In this document: positions 25,895 to 34,591 of the stretch, one piece after another
Numbering within the stretch: position 1 is the first letter of the stretch
Layout of the letters: every line of letters begins with the position of its first letter
Source: Eubacterium sp.
GTDB taxonomy: Bacteria > Bacillota > Clostridia > Lachnospirales > Lachnospiraceae
Direction: 5' to 3'
Assembly (NCBI GenBank): GCA_017430325.1
Contig: JAFRNE010000007.1
Coordinates: 124,001-188,000 of the forward strand
DNA length: 64,000 nt
The notes under the pieces: model-generated
Seen by the model: only the letters and a program-made list of their open reading frames with translations
The model's database searches: none
What the model was told of the DNA's origin: nothing
Program-made: the position numbers and the translations under genes

Positions 25895-27286
25895 TCACAT
25901 CATCCTCCAGCCCGGAAGATATTTATTTTTTATCACGCCCTGCGATAACTTTCCGAAACCAAGTGAATAGCCCTCAACACAGATAAGTATATATCCGTTA
26001 GATTTTCCACCTGCCTCTTCGGCGGAAATATCAATTGTTTCACCGTGCAGATACTTTGTTACTCTTATATCATCTGCACTTAGAACCAGACAGTTATCAA
26101 ATGTATCAGGGCCAAGTGTCATTGCAAGAGCCTGACTCGGCTCAAAACGTTTCTTCTTCTGTTCTCCGAAAAGAAGTCCTCTTCTGAGTATTCTTAAGCC
26201 TGCTGCTTCAGGGCAGCCCTCAGGCACATAGAAAAGCCTCTCGCCCAGGAGTTCAAAACGGCCCGGATCATATTTTTTATTGATATGACCAAGGAAATCT
26301 GTGATCTCTTCAGAAAGCTTGACTTTCTTAGGGAAGAAGCCAGGAACACCTGAAGCACCGTCTGCCTCAGCATTACTTTTGATAAGCGACACAAAATGTC
26401 CCTCTCCTTCAATTTTATGAGGAAAGAGATGCTTAGTCTTCTCTATATCTTTTACTGATGTATTTCCCCAGCTGTTATTACCGGGAACAAAACCGCTGTG
26501 ATCAGGGAATTCGTCTATACTCAGATTGTCATCAAGTGACAGAAGGTATTCAACACTCTGTTCATCTTCATATGCATTGAAGGTGCAGGTAGAATAAAGT
26601 ATCTTTCCACCCGGTTTCAGAGCCTTGACCATCTCACGGAGTATACTTTTCTGAATATCTGAAAACTCCTTAACTCTGTCATCGCTCCAGGCGGTGATCA
26701 TTGATGAGGATTTTCTGAACATTCCCTCGCCCGAACAAGGAGCATCAATAAGAATCTTATCAAAATACTCCGGAAAGGCACTGCTGATCCTGTCGGGACT
26801 TTCACAGGTCAGAAGCATATTTTCAGCACCGAAAACCTCAAGATTCTTAAGAAGAGCTTTGGCTCTCGATGCGCTTATATCATTTGAAACCAAATATCCG
26901 GTTTTACCGATATGCTGTAGAAGTTCGGTTGATTTACCACCCGGTGCAGCACAGATATCAAGGACCTTATCCCCTCCTTCTACCGGAAGAACTGAAGCCG
27001 GCAGCATTGCACTTGGCTCCTGCAGATAATAAAGTCCTGCGTAGTAAAAAGGATGCTTCGATGCAGCAAACTTGTCCTCATCATAGTAAAAGCCATTCAT
27101 ACACCATGGAACAGGTGTAAGAAACGCCGGACAGAGCTTTACAAAATCAGATACGCTGATCTTATTTGTATTTACTCTGAGGGCATGTCTTAAACCCTTC
27201 TGCAGAGATGCTTTATATAACTCAAATTCTTCCTCTCCAAGCATGGAGATCATTCTATCGGCAAAAGCCTGAGGTAAATCTGCCAC
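25895..27286 (-). CDS. RsmF/RsmB-type rRNA cytosine-C5 methyltransferase
   Basis: A NOL1/NOP2/Sun-family enzyme that makes m5C in rRNA. The SAM-binding motif VLDICAAPGGKSTELLQ is near residue 108. The two catalytic cysteines are in DAPCSGEGMFRK and STCTFNAYEDE. The C-terminal third resembles the RsmF RNA-binding extension rather than RsmB, which would have a NusB domain at the N-terminus; RsmF is the likelier call. The start is GTG, sharing its G with the stop of the TPR gene, with GAGGAAG upstream, so coupling is likely. Confidence 0.92.
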   Translation of the reverse strand: MADLPQAFADRMISMLGEEEFELYKASLQKGLRHALRVNTNKISVSDFVKLCPAFLTPVPWCMNGFYYDEDKFAASKHPFYYAGLYYLQEPSAMLPASVLPVEGGDKVLDICAAPGGKSTELLQHIGKTGYLVSNDISASRAKALLKNLEVFGAENMLLTCESPDRISSAFPEYFDKILIDAPCSGEGMFRKSSSMITAWSDDRVKEFSDIQKSILREMVKALKPGGKILYSTCTFNAYEDEQSVEYLLSLDDNLSIDEFPDHSGFVPGNNSWGNTSVKDIEKTKHLFPHKIEGEGHFVSLIKSNAEADGASGVPGFFPKKVKLSEEITDFLGHINKKYDPGRFELLGERLFYVPEGCPEAAGLRILRRGLLFGEQKKKRFEPSQALAMTLGPDTFDNCLVLSADDIRVTKYLHGETIDISAEEAGGKSNGYILICVEGYSLGFGKLSQGVIKNKYLPGWRMM

Positions 27287-28140
27287 TATTTTTCTTCCTC
27301 TTCTTCCTCTTCGATCACGTGAACCGGATTTGGATTGATATTAACTCTTGTATAGAGATAATCATATTCTGCTCTGTATTCAGTATCATCAGGATACTGC
27401 TTATACAGATCATTCATAAGCTCGTAAGCTTTTTTATAATCCAGAGACTTTTCATAATAAACCACCTGATTATAGAGGAGCTTATCCATAAACATATCAT
27501 CATCAGCATTAAGGCCCTGCTCAACGTAATAATATGCCGTCTCAGGATTATTATTTTTAAGGTAATATGATGAAAGCTGGTATGCAATATAAGTACTCAT
27601 TCCAAGATGATCGATAGCTGACTTATAAGCTTCTATCATTTCTTCATCCTGTCCTGTTTCGTAATAGCAGGAAGCAAGATAAATAAGTGCACTGTAATTT
27701 CCGCCGGCAACAGCCTGCTGAAGGTCCGGAATGATAGTTTCCGGCATATAATCTCCATAACCCTTCATAGACTGAGCTATACCAAGGAAGGTGTCGATCT
27801 TATTATCATCAAGTGTACCATTATTGTCTTTATGAACTCTGATAAAAGTCTTCTCTGCCTCATTGTACTGATGAAGCTTCAGCTGCGCGGTTCCAAGATA
27901 CATTCTTGTATCCAGATCCATTTTTTCTGAAAAGAGCTGGTTCTCGGCCAGTGATTCTTTAAAGAGTTTGATAGCTTCCTCATAATGACCTGCTTTATAT
28001 TCCTTAATACCCTCATTACGAAGCTCCTCCTTATCAGAGATAAGAAGTGCAACAAATACAGCTGTAAAGATCAGTATTACCAGAGTAGATACTACAAATA
28101 TGATCGCCAGTCTTTTTTTACGTTCTTTTCTGTAACTCAT
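27286..28140 (-). CDS. Membrane-anchored tetratricopeptide repeat protein
   Basis: A basic N-terminus and one membrane helix (about residues 9-32) precede several TPR units (for example EYKAGHYEEAIKLFKESLA, and the units around YNEAEKTFIRVH and EEMIEAYKSAIDHLG). It ends in a run of glutamates. TPR proteins act as protein-protein scaffolds; the partner is not evident. It lies 30 bases after galE and overlaps the rRNA methyltransferase start, so it belongs to the same transcript. Confidence 0.85.
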   Translation of the reverse strand: MSYRKERKKRLAIIFVVSTLVILIFTAVFVALLISDKEELRNEGIKEYKAGHYEEAIKLFKESLAENQLFSEKMDLDTRMYLGTAQLKLHQYNEAEKTFIRVHKDNNGTLDDNKIDTFLGIAQSMKGYGDYMPETIIPDLQQAVAGGNYSALIYLASCYYETGQDEEMIEAYKSAIDHLGMSTYIAYQLSSYYLKNNNPETAYYYVEQGLNADDDMFMDKLLYNQVVYYEKSLDYKKAYELMNDLYKQYPDDTEYRAEYDYLYTRVNINPNPVHVIEEEEEEEK

Positions 28141-28170
28141 ATTGCAACCCTAAATCCTTTAAACTAAAGA

Positions 28171-29181
28171 TCAGTCCTGTGAATAATATGTCTTGGCAAA
28201 GTTCCATGAATCCTTGCACATTCTGGTAAGGTCATATTCTGCCTTCCAGCCCAGTTCTTCATAAGCCTTCTTTGGATCAGCATAGCACATTGCGATATCA
28301 CCCTCGCGTCTTGGCTTGATGCTGTATGGTACATCAACATTATTTACAGACTTGAATGCATTTACGATATCAAGAACGCTGTAACCGATTCCTGTACCGA
28401 GGTTGTAGATATTTACGCCTGTTCCGCTCATAACCTTATCTACGGAATTAACGTGTCCTCTTGCAAGGTCAACAACGTGGATATAATCTCTTACGCCTGT
28501 TCCGTCTGGTGTGTCATAATCATCACCAAATACGCCAAGCTCAGGAAGCTTTCCTGAAGCAACCTGCATGATGTATGGCATAAGGTTGTTTGGAATACCA
28601 TTTGGTACCTCGCCGAGAAGTCCGCTCTCATGAGCTCCGATAGGATTGAAATATCTGAGAAGGATAACACTCCACTCATTATCTGCTGTATAGAAGTCTG
28701 TAAGGATCTGCTCGATCATATGCTTTGTCCAACCGTATGGATTTGTGCAGATACCCTTTGGACATTCCTCTGTGATCGGGATAAATGCAGGGTTTCCGTA
28801 AACTGTAGCTGATGATGAGAAGATGATCCTCTTGCAGCCATATTCGTTCATAAGCTTGCAGAGATTAAGTGTACCACCGATGTTGTTTTCATAATACATC
28901 AGAGGCTTCTTTACAGACTCTCCAACTGCCTTAAGTCCTGCGAAATGGATAACAGCATCAAAGCTGTTCTCCTCAAAAATAACTCTCATTGATTCGATGT
29001 CAAGCATGTCAGCCTTGTAGAATTTTGGCTCCTTGCCTGTGATCTCCTTGATCTTATCAAGAACCTCAATCTTTGAATTGTAAAGGTTATCAAATATAAC
29101 AACCTCATGACCGTTATTAAGCAGCTCTACAACTGTATGTGAGCCAATATAACCTGTTCCTCCGGATACAAGAATCTTCAT
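28171..29181 (-). CDS. galE: UDP-glucose 4-epimerase
   Basis: GalE interconverts UDP-glucose and UDP-galactose in galactose use and in supply of precursors for surface glycans. The NAD-binding GGTGYIGSH starts at residue 7, and the catalytic SSSATVYGNP and YGWTKHMIEQ (YxxxK) motifs are present. The length of 336 is exact for the family. A strong AGGAGG site precedes the ATG. It begins the long minus-strand run to nadE and is divergent from tRNA-Leu. No other Leloir gene is adjacent. Confidence 0.97.
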   Translation of the reverse strand: MKILVSGGTGYIGSHTVVELLNNGHEVVIFDNLYNSKIEVLDKIKEITGKEPKFYKADMLDIESMRVIFEENSFDAVIHFAGLKAVGESVKKPLMYYENNIGGTLNLCKLMNEYGCKRIIFSSSATVYGNPAFIPITEECPKGICTNPYGWTKHMIEQILTDFYTADNEWSVILLRYFNPIGAHESGLLGEVPNGIPNNLMPYIMQVASGKLPELGVFGDDYDTPDGTGVRDYIHVVDLARGHVNSVDKVMSGTGVNIYNLGTGIGYSVLDIVNAFKSVNNVDVPYSIKPRREGDIAMCYADPKKAYEELGWKAEYDLTRMCKDSWNFAKTYYSQD

Positions 29182-29223
29182 AAAAAAGTCCTCCTGATGT
29201 TAAAATATATCTTGTAATTTGAT

Positions 29224-29252
29224 TTGACACAGTTTGTTTGCTGTGTTAAGAT
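29224..29252 (+). promoter_or_regulatory. Promoter of tRNA-Leu
   Basis: TTGACA at 29224-29229 and TAAGAT at 29247-29252 with a 17-base spacer. Transcription should start near 29259, 7 bases before the mature tRNA. The spacer includes an inverted repeat, ACACAG (29227-29232) and CTGTGT (29241-29246). Confidence 0.7.
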
Positions 29253-29265
29253 TTCATAGTGTTCA

Positions 29266-29348
29266 GCCGGCATGTCGGAATGGCAGACGATGCAGACTCA
29301 AAATCTGTTGCGGGTAACCGCGTGTGGGTTCAAGTCCCACTGCCGGCA
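29266..29348 (+). tRNA. tRNA-Leu, anticodon CAA
   Basis: A class II tRNA of 83 bases. The acceptor stem pairs GCCGGCA (29266-29272) with TGCCGGC (29341-29347). The anticodon loop is CTCAAAA, giving CAA, which reads UUG. The long variable arm is GCGGGTAACCGC, and the T arm is GTGGG-TTCAAGT-CCCAC (29324-29340). The discriminator is A; the CCA end is not encoded. Confidence 0.95.
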
Positions 29349-29359
29349 CTCTTCTTTAG

Positions 29360-29383
29360 ACCTGATATTTCAGGTTTTTTTTA
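29360..29383 (+). terminator. Intrinsic terminator of tRNA-Leu
   Basis: A 6-bp stem ACCTGA/TCAGGT with loop TATT, followed directly by a run of eight T. It lies 11 bases after the tRNA. Confidence 0.88.
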
Positions 29384-29386
29384 TTA

Positions 29387-29462
29387 TCTTCTGACTGTCT
29401 GAGGTTGTCAGTTTATAGTCTGAAGCCCTCAGTTAATAGTCAATAATCGTCAGTAAATAGTC
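29387..29462. repeat. Short repeats with 21-bp period downstream of tRNA-Leu
   Basis: Three units of TCAGTWWATAGTC start at 29408, 29429 and 29450, exactly 21 bp apart. A fourth, degenerate unit (11 of 21 matches) can be laid at 29387. The cluster lies between the tRNA terminator and the 3' end of the M15-peptidase gene. Confidence 0.7.
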
Positions 29463-29465
29463 AGT

Positions 29466-31361
29466 TTAATTACCGAAATAAGAAAAGTGCATATAGTCAA
29501 CTTTGTTTCCCCAGGCTCCCTGAGTAAAACCGTATTTTGCAAGTATTTTTGCAACATTTCCGTCGGTTGCAATGGAATAAGGATTCTTACCCGGCTCATA
29601 AAGTGATCCGCAGGTGATATTTATGCTTCCATCACTATAAATATATGCTTCATAATTTTCATTCGGATTGATATCTACCGCAAGACCTATACCATGCTGA
29701 CCGCTTAAATAATAGCCGTCATATCCGCCGATAGAGTGTATAGGAAACTGCTCAGGTAAGGCATATATCTCATCAAAGGCCTTCTGAAGTGAAGAAGCAA
29801 CAGCTTTATTCACTTTTATCGTGAAGGTTCTGGTGTATTTTTCACCGGAGCTTCCGTTCTTAAAATCCCATGCCTTGATCGTAATATCTACCATGTTTTT
29901 ATCAGCTTCAGCCTGACTGTTGTAAGCTGCTTCGCCACGTGATACTACAGGTTTGTTATCGCCGAAAATACGAGCATATTTATCGTAATAGCTTTCGTAA
30001 AGGTTTGTATAGTTAGTTGTAAACTTACCGCCCTTTATAGTATTCGGGCCATAGGTACCATTATAACTAAAATCAACCTTGCCGTCTTTGATATACCAAA
30101 TACCGTTTTCATTTTTGCCGGCACCGGTATAGTAAGGATCAAGTTCTCCCTGATTTACAAATACCCAATTTCCGTTGAACTTCACAACGGTATTTTTTCT
30201 GCTGATTTTTCCATTTTCAAAAAGAAAATAATCATCATACATTTCGATATACTGGAGACCGTTTACGCTCTTATCAACTTTTCCGCCCTTGACATACCAT
30301 TCTCCATTGTCAGCATAACCAATGCCATTATATGAGAAGTCAACTCTTCCATTATAATTGATATACCAAAGACCCTGTGAGTTTTGAGCAAGCGTATTTG
30401 GAATTAGTCTTCCATCTTTGAAATTGTACCAGTTGCCATCAGACATTTTCCTCAGACCGGTTTTTTCGAAGGAAACAACGCCATAATTAATATACCAGAG
30501 TCCGTTTTCATTTGATGCAGGACCGCAATAGCTATCATCAAGCATACCGTAGTAATTGATATATCTCCATTTGCCGTCAATATTTATAACGTTAGGACCA
30601 CTTGCAGCCTTACCGCCTTTAACGTAATAATAATTGCCGTTGTCATCCTGTACAACGCCATTTTTGTTGAAATCGACCTTGCCCTTAACTATAAACCAGT
30701 TGCCGTACATGTTTGAAGCAACACCTGTAAAATTGAAGTTAACCTTGCCATTCTGGATAACCCACCAGCCATTGGAATTCTTTTCTACAGAATCACGAAA
30801 CTGAACTTTACCGCCCTTGACGCACCACCATCCGCTTTCGCCATCAACAGTGCCTTTCATGACGTCAGTCTTGGAAAAATCAACCTTTCCACCTCTGCAA
30901 TACCAGCATCCGTTCTCATTCCATGCAAAACCTGTAAAGTTGAAATCAACCATACCATTTTTGCAATACCACCAGCCATAGCTGTTCTTTGCAACAGTAT
31001 CACAAAACTGAACTTTACCGCCGCGTACATTCCACCAGCCGCTGACACCGTTTACAGTGGTTTTCATGATATCATTTTTATAAAAATCAACTTTTCCGTT
31101 AACAATATACCACCAGCCATTCTCGTTTTCAGCGAAACCGGTATAATTATACTGAATCTTGCCGTTTACAAGATAACACCAGCAACGTTCAGTTTTACCA
31201 TTTTTTGTATAATCAGCCTTAAATACACCTGTCTGCGTATTAACATTATAGCTGCGATTAAAAGAGGTACCGGCAGGCATAGCATTTACGCCTTTCACAG
31301 GAAGCATCAAAACAACAGCAAACAATAAACTAAATACCATTATTAGTGATCTTTTCTTCAT
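29466..31361 (-). CDS. Secreted repeat protein with C-terminal M15-type peptidase domain
   Basis: A signal peptide (residues 1-27) is followed by about 400 residues of aromatic-rich tandem repeats of roughly 20 residues, with a core like NGWWYIVNGKVDF. These resemble cell-wall or glucan-binding repeats. The C-terminal domain (about 495-631) has GQHGIGLAVDIN and DYMHFSYFG, the zinc-binding His/Asp/His pattern of the M15 peptidases (VanY / L-Ala-D-Glu peptidase group). It is therefore probably a peptidoglycan hydrolase held on the wall by its repeats. AAAGGAGAGG precedes the ATG. It follows the sortase gene, but has no LPXTG-like C-terminus. The repeats' ligand is unknown. Confidence 0.85.
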   Translation of the reverse strand: MKKRSLIMVFSLLFAVVLMLPVKGVNAMPAGTSFNRSYNVNTQTGVFKADYTKNGKTERCWCYLVNGKIQYNYTGFAENENGWWYIVNGKVDFYKNDIMKTTVNGVSGWWNVRGGKVQFCDTVAKNSYGWWYCKNGMVDFNFTGFAWNENGCWYCRGGKVDFSKTDVMKGTVDGESGWWCVKGGKVQFRDSVEKNSNGWWVIQNGKVNFNFTGVASNMYGNWFIVKGKVDFNKNGVVQDDNGNYYYVKGGKAASGPNVINIDGKWRYINYYGMLDDSYCGPASNENGLWYINYGVVSFEKTGLRKMSDGNWYNFKDGRLIPNTLAQNSQGLWYINYNGRVDFSYNGIGYADNGEWYVKGGKVDKSVNGLQYIEMYDDYFLFENGKISRKNTVVKFNGNWVFVNQGELDPYYTGAGKNENGIWYIKDGKVDFSYNGTYGPNTIKGGKFTTNYTNLYESYYDKYARIFGDNKPVVSRGEAAYNSQAEADKNMVDITIKAWDFKNGSSGEKYTRTFTIKVNKAVASSLQKAFDEIYALPEQFPIHSIGGYDGYYLSGQHGIGLAVDINPNENYEAYIYSDGSINITCGSLYEPGKNPYSIATDGNVAKILAKYGFTQGAWGNKVDYMHFSYFGN

Positions 31362-31391
31362 ATCGGTTCCTCTCCTTTCAAATCTACATTT

Positions 31392-32447
31392 TTAGTTATG
31401 CTCTATCCTCTTCGCAACAACGACGAAACGTCCGTTATTTGTATGATATGAACAGGTTGAAAGAGTAAGAAGCTTGTCGCCGTACTGCGCAGTAGTCGGT
31501 ATGTCATATGATGTCAGATTCTTGCAGTTTTCGACATAATAATTGAATTCTTCTTCGTCAGCAGCATTAAAGAATGTGTAATACTTGAAGCTTGTATCAT
31601 CCTTTTCCTTGATGTTGGTTTTGAAGGCTGCGATGATCTCGTATTTGTTGTCACCATATACAGTATTAAATACGATATATTTATGCTTCTGATAGAAATC
31701 CTCTTCCTCATAATTCATAAGGTCATGAAACATGGTTGAGGTCTTCATATGATGTCCATAGATAAGGATGTTGTCAGACGGCTTTACAACGTTTGAATCT
31801 GTGTCGCAGAAAAGCGTTCCGGCAAGACTGTATTCGCCGTAAAAGTCCTTTCTGAGGTAATACTCCTCATTGTCAGGAGTAAGCATTACAGGGTAATCGA
31901 TAGTTGTTCCGTCAATCTTCAGCCAGCCGATAAAATCGTGATTGGCTCTGTAGATATCTTTATACTTGAACTGAACCTTGTGACCGTCGATATAAACAAA
32001 TACCTTTGGCTTGTCGAGGGGATTGTTATTCTCGTCGGTCTTCTCGATGACTATCTCTTCGTCAGTATCTGTAGGGATGTCATTTTCATCGATAATATCA
32101 GGTTCCTCAACAACCATGTCTCTCAGCTTGTCATACTGCTTTTCACTTTTATAATTTCTGTAAAAATACAGTCCAAGATAGCCTGCAGAAAAAAGAAAAA
32201 TACCGGCGAATATCGCAATCAGGATATTGTACACCTTATTCTTATCTTTCTTTTTCTTCTTTTTTGCGTCCTCAGTATATTTTTTAGCTATCTTCGCATT
32301 TACCTCGCTGGCCGAAATAGTGTCGTCAGCCATGGTATTTTTGATATCAGCATCCAGGTCATTTTCAAGATCTGTTATAATTTTTTTAGATGCTGAATCT
32401 GCCTCTTTTTTTAATCTGGTTTCCGGTTCCTTAATATTATTGTCCAT
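31392..32447 (-). CDS. srtB: Class B sortase
   Basis: Sortases are membrane transpeptidases that attach surface proteins to the wall. One membrane helix lies at about residues 74-94. The catalytic His is in IYGHHMKTSTMF, the Cys in TLSTCSYHTNNGR, and the Arg in GRFVVVAKRIE. The sequence order and insertion fit class B. The cytoplasmic N-terminus is long (about 73 residues), charged and Asp/Lys-rich, and the region after the helix is acidic, both unusual extensions. No substrate with an evident sorting signal is encoded in the window. A GGCGG ribosome site precedes the ATG. Confidence 0.92.
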   Translation of the reverse strand: MDNNIKEPETRLKKEADSASKKIITDLENDLDADIKNTMADDTISASEVNAKIAKKYTEDAKKKKKKDKNKVYNILIAIFAGIFLFSAGYLGLYFYRNYKSEKQYDKLRDMVVEEPDIIDENDIPTDTDEEIVIEKTDENNNPLDKPKVFVYIDGHKVQFKYKDIYRANHDFIGWLKIDGTTIDYPVMLTPDNEEYYLRKDFYGEYSLAGTLFCDTDSNVVKPSDNILIYGHHMKTSTMFHDLMNYEEEDFYQKHKYIVFNTVYGDNKYEIIAAFKTNIKEKDDTSFKYYTFFNAADEEEFNYYVENCKNLTSYDIPTTAQYGDKLLTLSTCSYHTNNGRFVVVAKRIEHN

Positions 32448-32513
32448 TTTTATCCGCCCGTTTAATGTATTCCTTCAGTTAAATACTAAACAATATAGTC
32501 CCGTGCATTAAAT

Positions 32514-32535
32514 CAGGGACCTTTTGAGGTCCCTG
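32514..32535 (-). terminator. Hairpin terminator after the NUDIX gene
   Basis: CAGGGACC and GGTCCCTG form a perfect 8-bp stem with a 6-base loop, one base after the NUDIX stop codon. The following U-rich run on the minus strand is weak (ATTTAAT), so termination may be partial. Confidence 0.65.
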
Positions 32536-32536
32536 T

Positions 32537-32989
32537 TTAAAAATACTTTTTGCTTCCCCAGAGATTAGCCTGCTTCAGTGCGGTGTATTCACTATATGCC
32601 TGTTCAAGGATCTGTTTCTCGTTAGGAAACTTTAATAGATGATATGCCTCATGATACTTGTAGTAACCTGAGTCCAAAAAATACTCTTCTCTCTGAGGCT
32701 TGCTGTAATAGCTGTCAGCCTGCATCAGATACCAGTGAACATCCTTGTTCACTACGTCATATGAAGTATTAAATGTATAATTACTTTTGCCTACATATTT
32801 AATTATCTGGGCGCTGACGCCTGTTTCTTCTTTTACCTCTCTGAGTGCCGTCTCGCTAAAACTTTCATCCTTTTCGACCGTACCCTTAGGAAGTACCCAG
32901 CCTTCATACTTGTTTCTGTAATTTTTGTACAGTAATAATATTTTTCCTCTAAAGATTACCACACCACCACAGCTTGTTGCTTCAATCAT
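32537..32989 (-). CDS. NUDIX hydrolase
   Basis: The protein hydrolyses a nucleoside diphosphate linked to another group; the substrate is not deducible. The NUDIX box GTVEKDESFSETALREVKEETG is complete when compared to Gx5Ex7REUxEExGU. Length is 150 residues. I use the ATG at 32989, since GGGAGG is 8 bases upstream; an earlier in-frame start at 33013 has no site and would put the ribosome near the promoter. It has its own promoter inside the end of the upstream PBP gene and its own hairpin terminator, so it can be transcribed alone. Confidence 0.92.
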   Translation of the reverse strand: MIEATSCGGVVIFRGKILLLYKNYRNKYEGWVLPKGTVEKDESFSETALREVKEETGVSAQIIKYVGKSNYTFNTSYDVVNKDVHWYLMQADSYYSKPQREEYFLDSGYYKYHEAYHLLKFPNEKQILEQAYSEYTALKQANLWGSKKYF

Positions 32990-33047
32990 TGCAAATCCTC
33001 CCAGCCTGGACATTTAGTCCGATGAGTGTGTCCATAAAACTACTGAC

Positions 33048-33076
33048 AGTATAACAGTAAACAGGGTATTTTTCAA
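33048..33076 (-). promoter_or_regulatory. Promoter of the NUDIX gene
   Basis: Minus strand TTGAAA (33071-33076), 17-base spacer, TATACT (33048-33053). It lies just after the stop codon of the PBP gene. Confidence 0.7.
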
Positions 33077-33079
33077 GGC

Positions 33080-34591
33080 TTATTTGTCATAATACGCGTC
33101 AAATACGCACATCGCAACATAGCTTCCGGAGGTTTGATTCGAGGTATAATCTTCAACAATTACACTGACAACAATATCCGGATCTTCGACGTTTGAGAAA
33201 CCGACAAACCATGAGTTGCAGTTGCCGTTGTTATCATATTCGGCAGTACCTGTCTTGCCTGCTACCGAATAATCCTTATATTCAAAATACGATGCTGCCG
33301 TACCGTAATCACAAACACCTTCAAGCATGTCTGTAAGTATGCCGGCTTCCTTCGAAGTCATAAGAGTTGTGGTTCCTTTACTCTTCATCTTCTCAACGAC
33401 GACTCCATCAGAATTCTTAATAGACTCTACCAGATAAGGCTTTTTAAGTACTCCGCCGTTAGCGATCGCACTCATGATCATTGCATTATGAAGAGGTGTG
33501 ATCGTTGTATCTCCCTGACCGATAGCTGTCTGTGGAATTGCAGAGTTTTCACTGTTCTTATCTATCACAAAGGATGAATTTGAATGCTCTATATCTACAG
33601 GAAGATCCTTGTTATAGAGAAGGTCTTCAGCAGTTTTTCTGTAGCTCTCCTTATCAAGAGAAAGACCTATATTTGCAAAGCTTGTGTTGCAGGAATATGC
33701 GATAGAATCCTTCAGATCCACTGTACCATGTACACGATCGTTGGCACAGCTTATCTCAACTCCGTGAAGTATATCTGTTCCCTCACATTCATAGCTGTAA
33801 TCCTTATAATTCGGATGCTCCCTGATATATTCAAGTGCTGTAACGATCTTAAAGGTCGAACCCGGTGCATAAAGTCCCTGAGATGCTCTGTTAAGCATGA
33901 CTGTACTCTCGCTTCCTTCTTCACTATGGATATAATCCCAGACCTCATCGATCTTGTTCGGGTCATAGGAAGGCTTAGAGACGAAGGCCAGGATCTTTCC
34001 GGTTGAAGGTTCAAGCACAACAACCGCACCCTTTGCATCACCAAGTGCATCGTATGCAGCCTCCTGCAGTCTTGAATCAAGAGTTGTACATACAGTATCG
34101 CCCGGATTCTTATCATTTTTTACGTCATTCTTCAACTGCTTTACAATGTTTACGTTTGAAGTCAGAAGCTGGAAGTTGTATTTAAGTTCTATTCCGGAAC
34201 GTCCGTATTCATTATAGCCGATCACATGGGCAAATACCTCTTTGTATGGGTATTCGCGCGTCTCGTTACCATCCTCATCAACAACTGTAGTTGCAAGAAT
34301 CTTGCCGTCAGCAGAAACGATGTCGCCTCTTCTGACGTATTTTGCATAGTAGTCCTGTCTGCTGTTATGAGAATCGGCTATGATATCCTTGGAATCATGC
34401 ACCATAAAATATATCAGATGCGCGAACAGGCCGAGAAATACCAGCACCATAATATTTGTCAGCATTATGATAGGCTTATTCTTTATCTTCAGTTTTTCTT
34501 TGATCTCATCCTCTCGCTTCAGGAAGCGCTCCAATTCCGGGTTCATCCGGAGCGTAGAGGGATTCGAGTCTTTCGATTTCTTTTTCGACAT
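33080..34591 (-). CDS. Class B penicillin-binding protein, partner of the adjacent FtsW/RodA
   Basis: A monofunctional transpeptidase of about 503 residues, anchored by one helix (about 42-64). Motifs are STFK in APGSTFKIVTALEY, SCN in YSCNTSFANIG and KTG in VAGKTGTAEYD. The size and lack of PASTA repeats fit the PbpA/FtsI-like group paired with SEDS proteins. The start is uncertain: a GTG at 34606 is possible, but the ATG at 34591 has AGAGG about 7 bases upstream. Even so it overlaps the ftsW-like gene by 86 bases in another frame. Confidence 0.9.
   Translation of the reverse strand: MSKKKSKDSNPSTLRMNPELERFLKREDEIKEKLKIKNKPIIMLTNIMVLVFLGLFAHLIYFMVHDSKDIIADSHNSRQDYYAKYVRRGDIVSADGKILATTVVDEDGNETREYPYKEVFAHVIGYNEYGRSGIELKYNFQLLTSNVNIVKQLKNDVKNDKNPGDTVCTTLDSRLQEAAYDALGDAKGAVVVLEPSTGKILAFVSKPSYDPNKIDEVWDYIHSEEGSESTVMLNRASQGLYAPGSTFKIVTALEYIREHPNYKDYSYECEGTDILHGVEISCANDRVHGTVDLKDSIAYSCNTSFANIGLSLDKESYRKTAEDLLYNKDLPVDIEHSNSSFVIDKNSENSAIPQTAIGQGDTTITPLHNAMIMSAIANGGVLKKPYLVESIKNSDGVVVEKMKSKGTTTLMTSKEAGILTDMLEGVCDYGTAASYFEYKDYSVAGKTGTAEYDNNGNCNSWFVGFSNVEDPDIVVSVIVEDYTSNQTSGSYVAMCVFDAYYDK

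Noticed and set aside
29266..29348. tRNA-Leu as an integration site for a mobile element
   Set aside because: No integrase, no duplicated tRNA 3' end and no foreign genes nearby.
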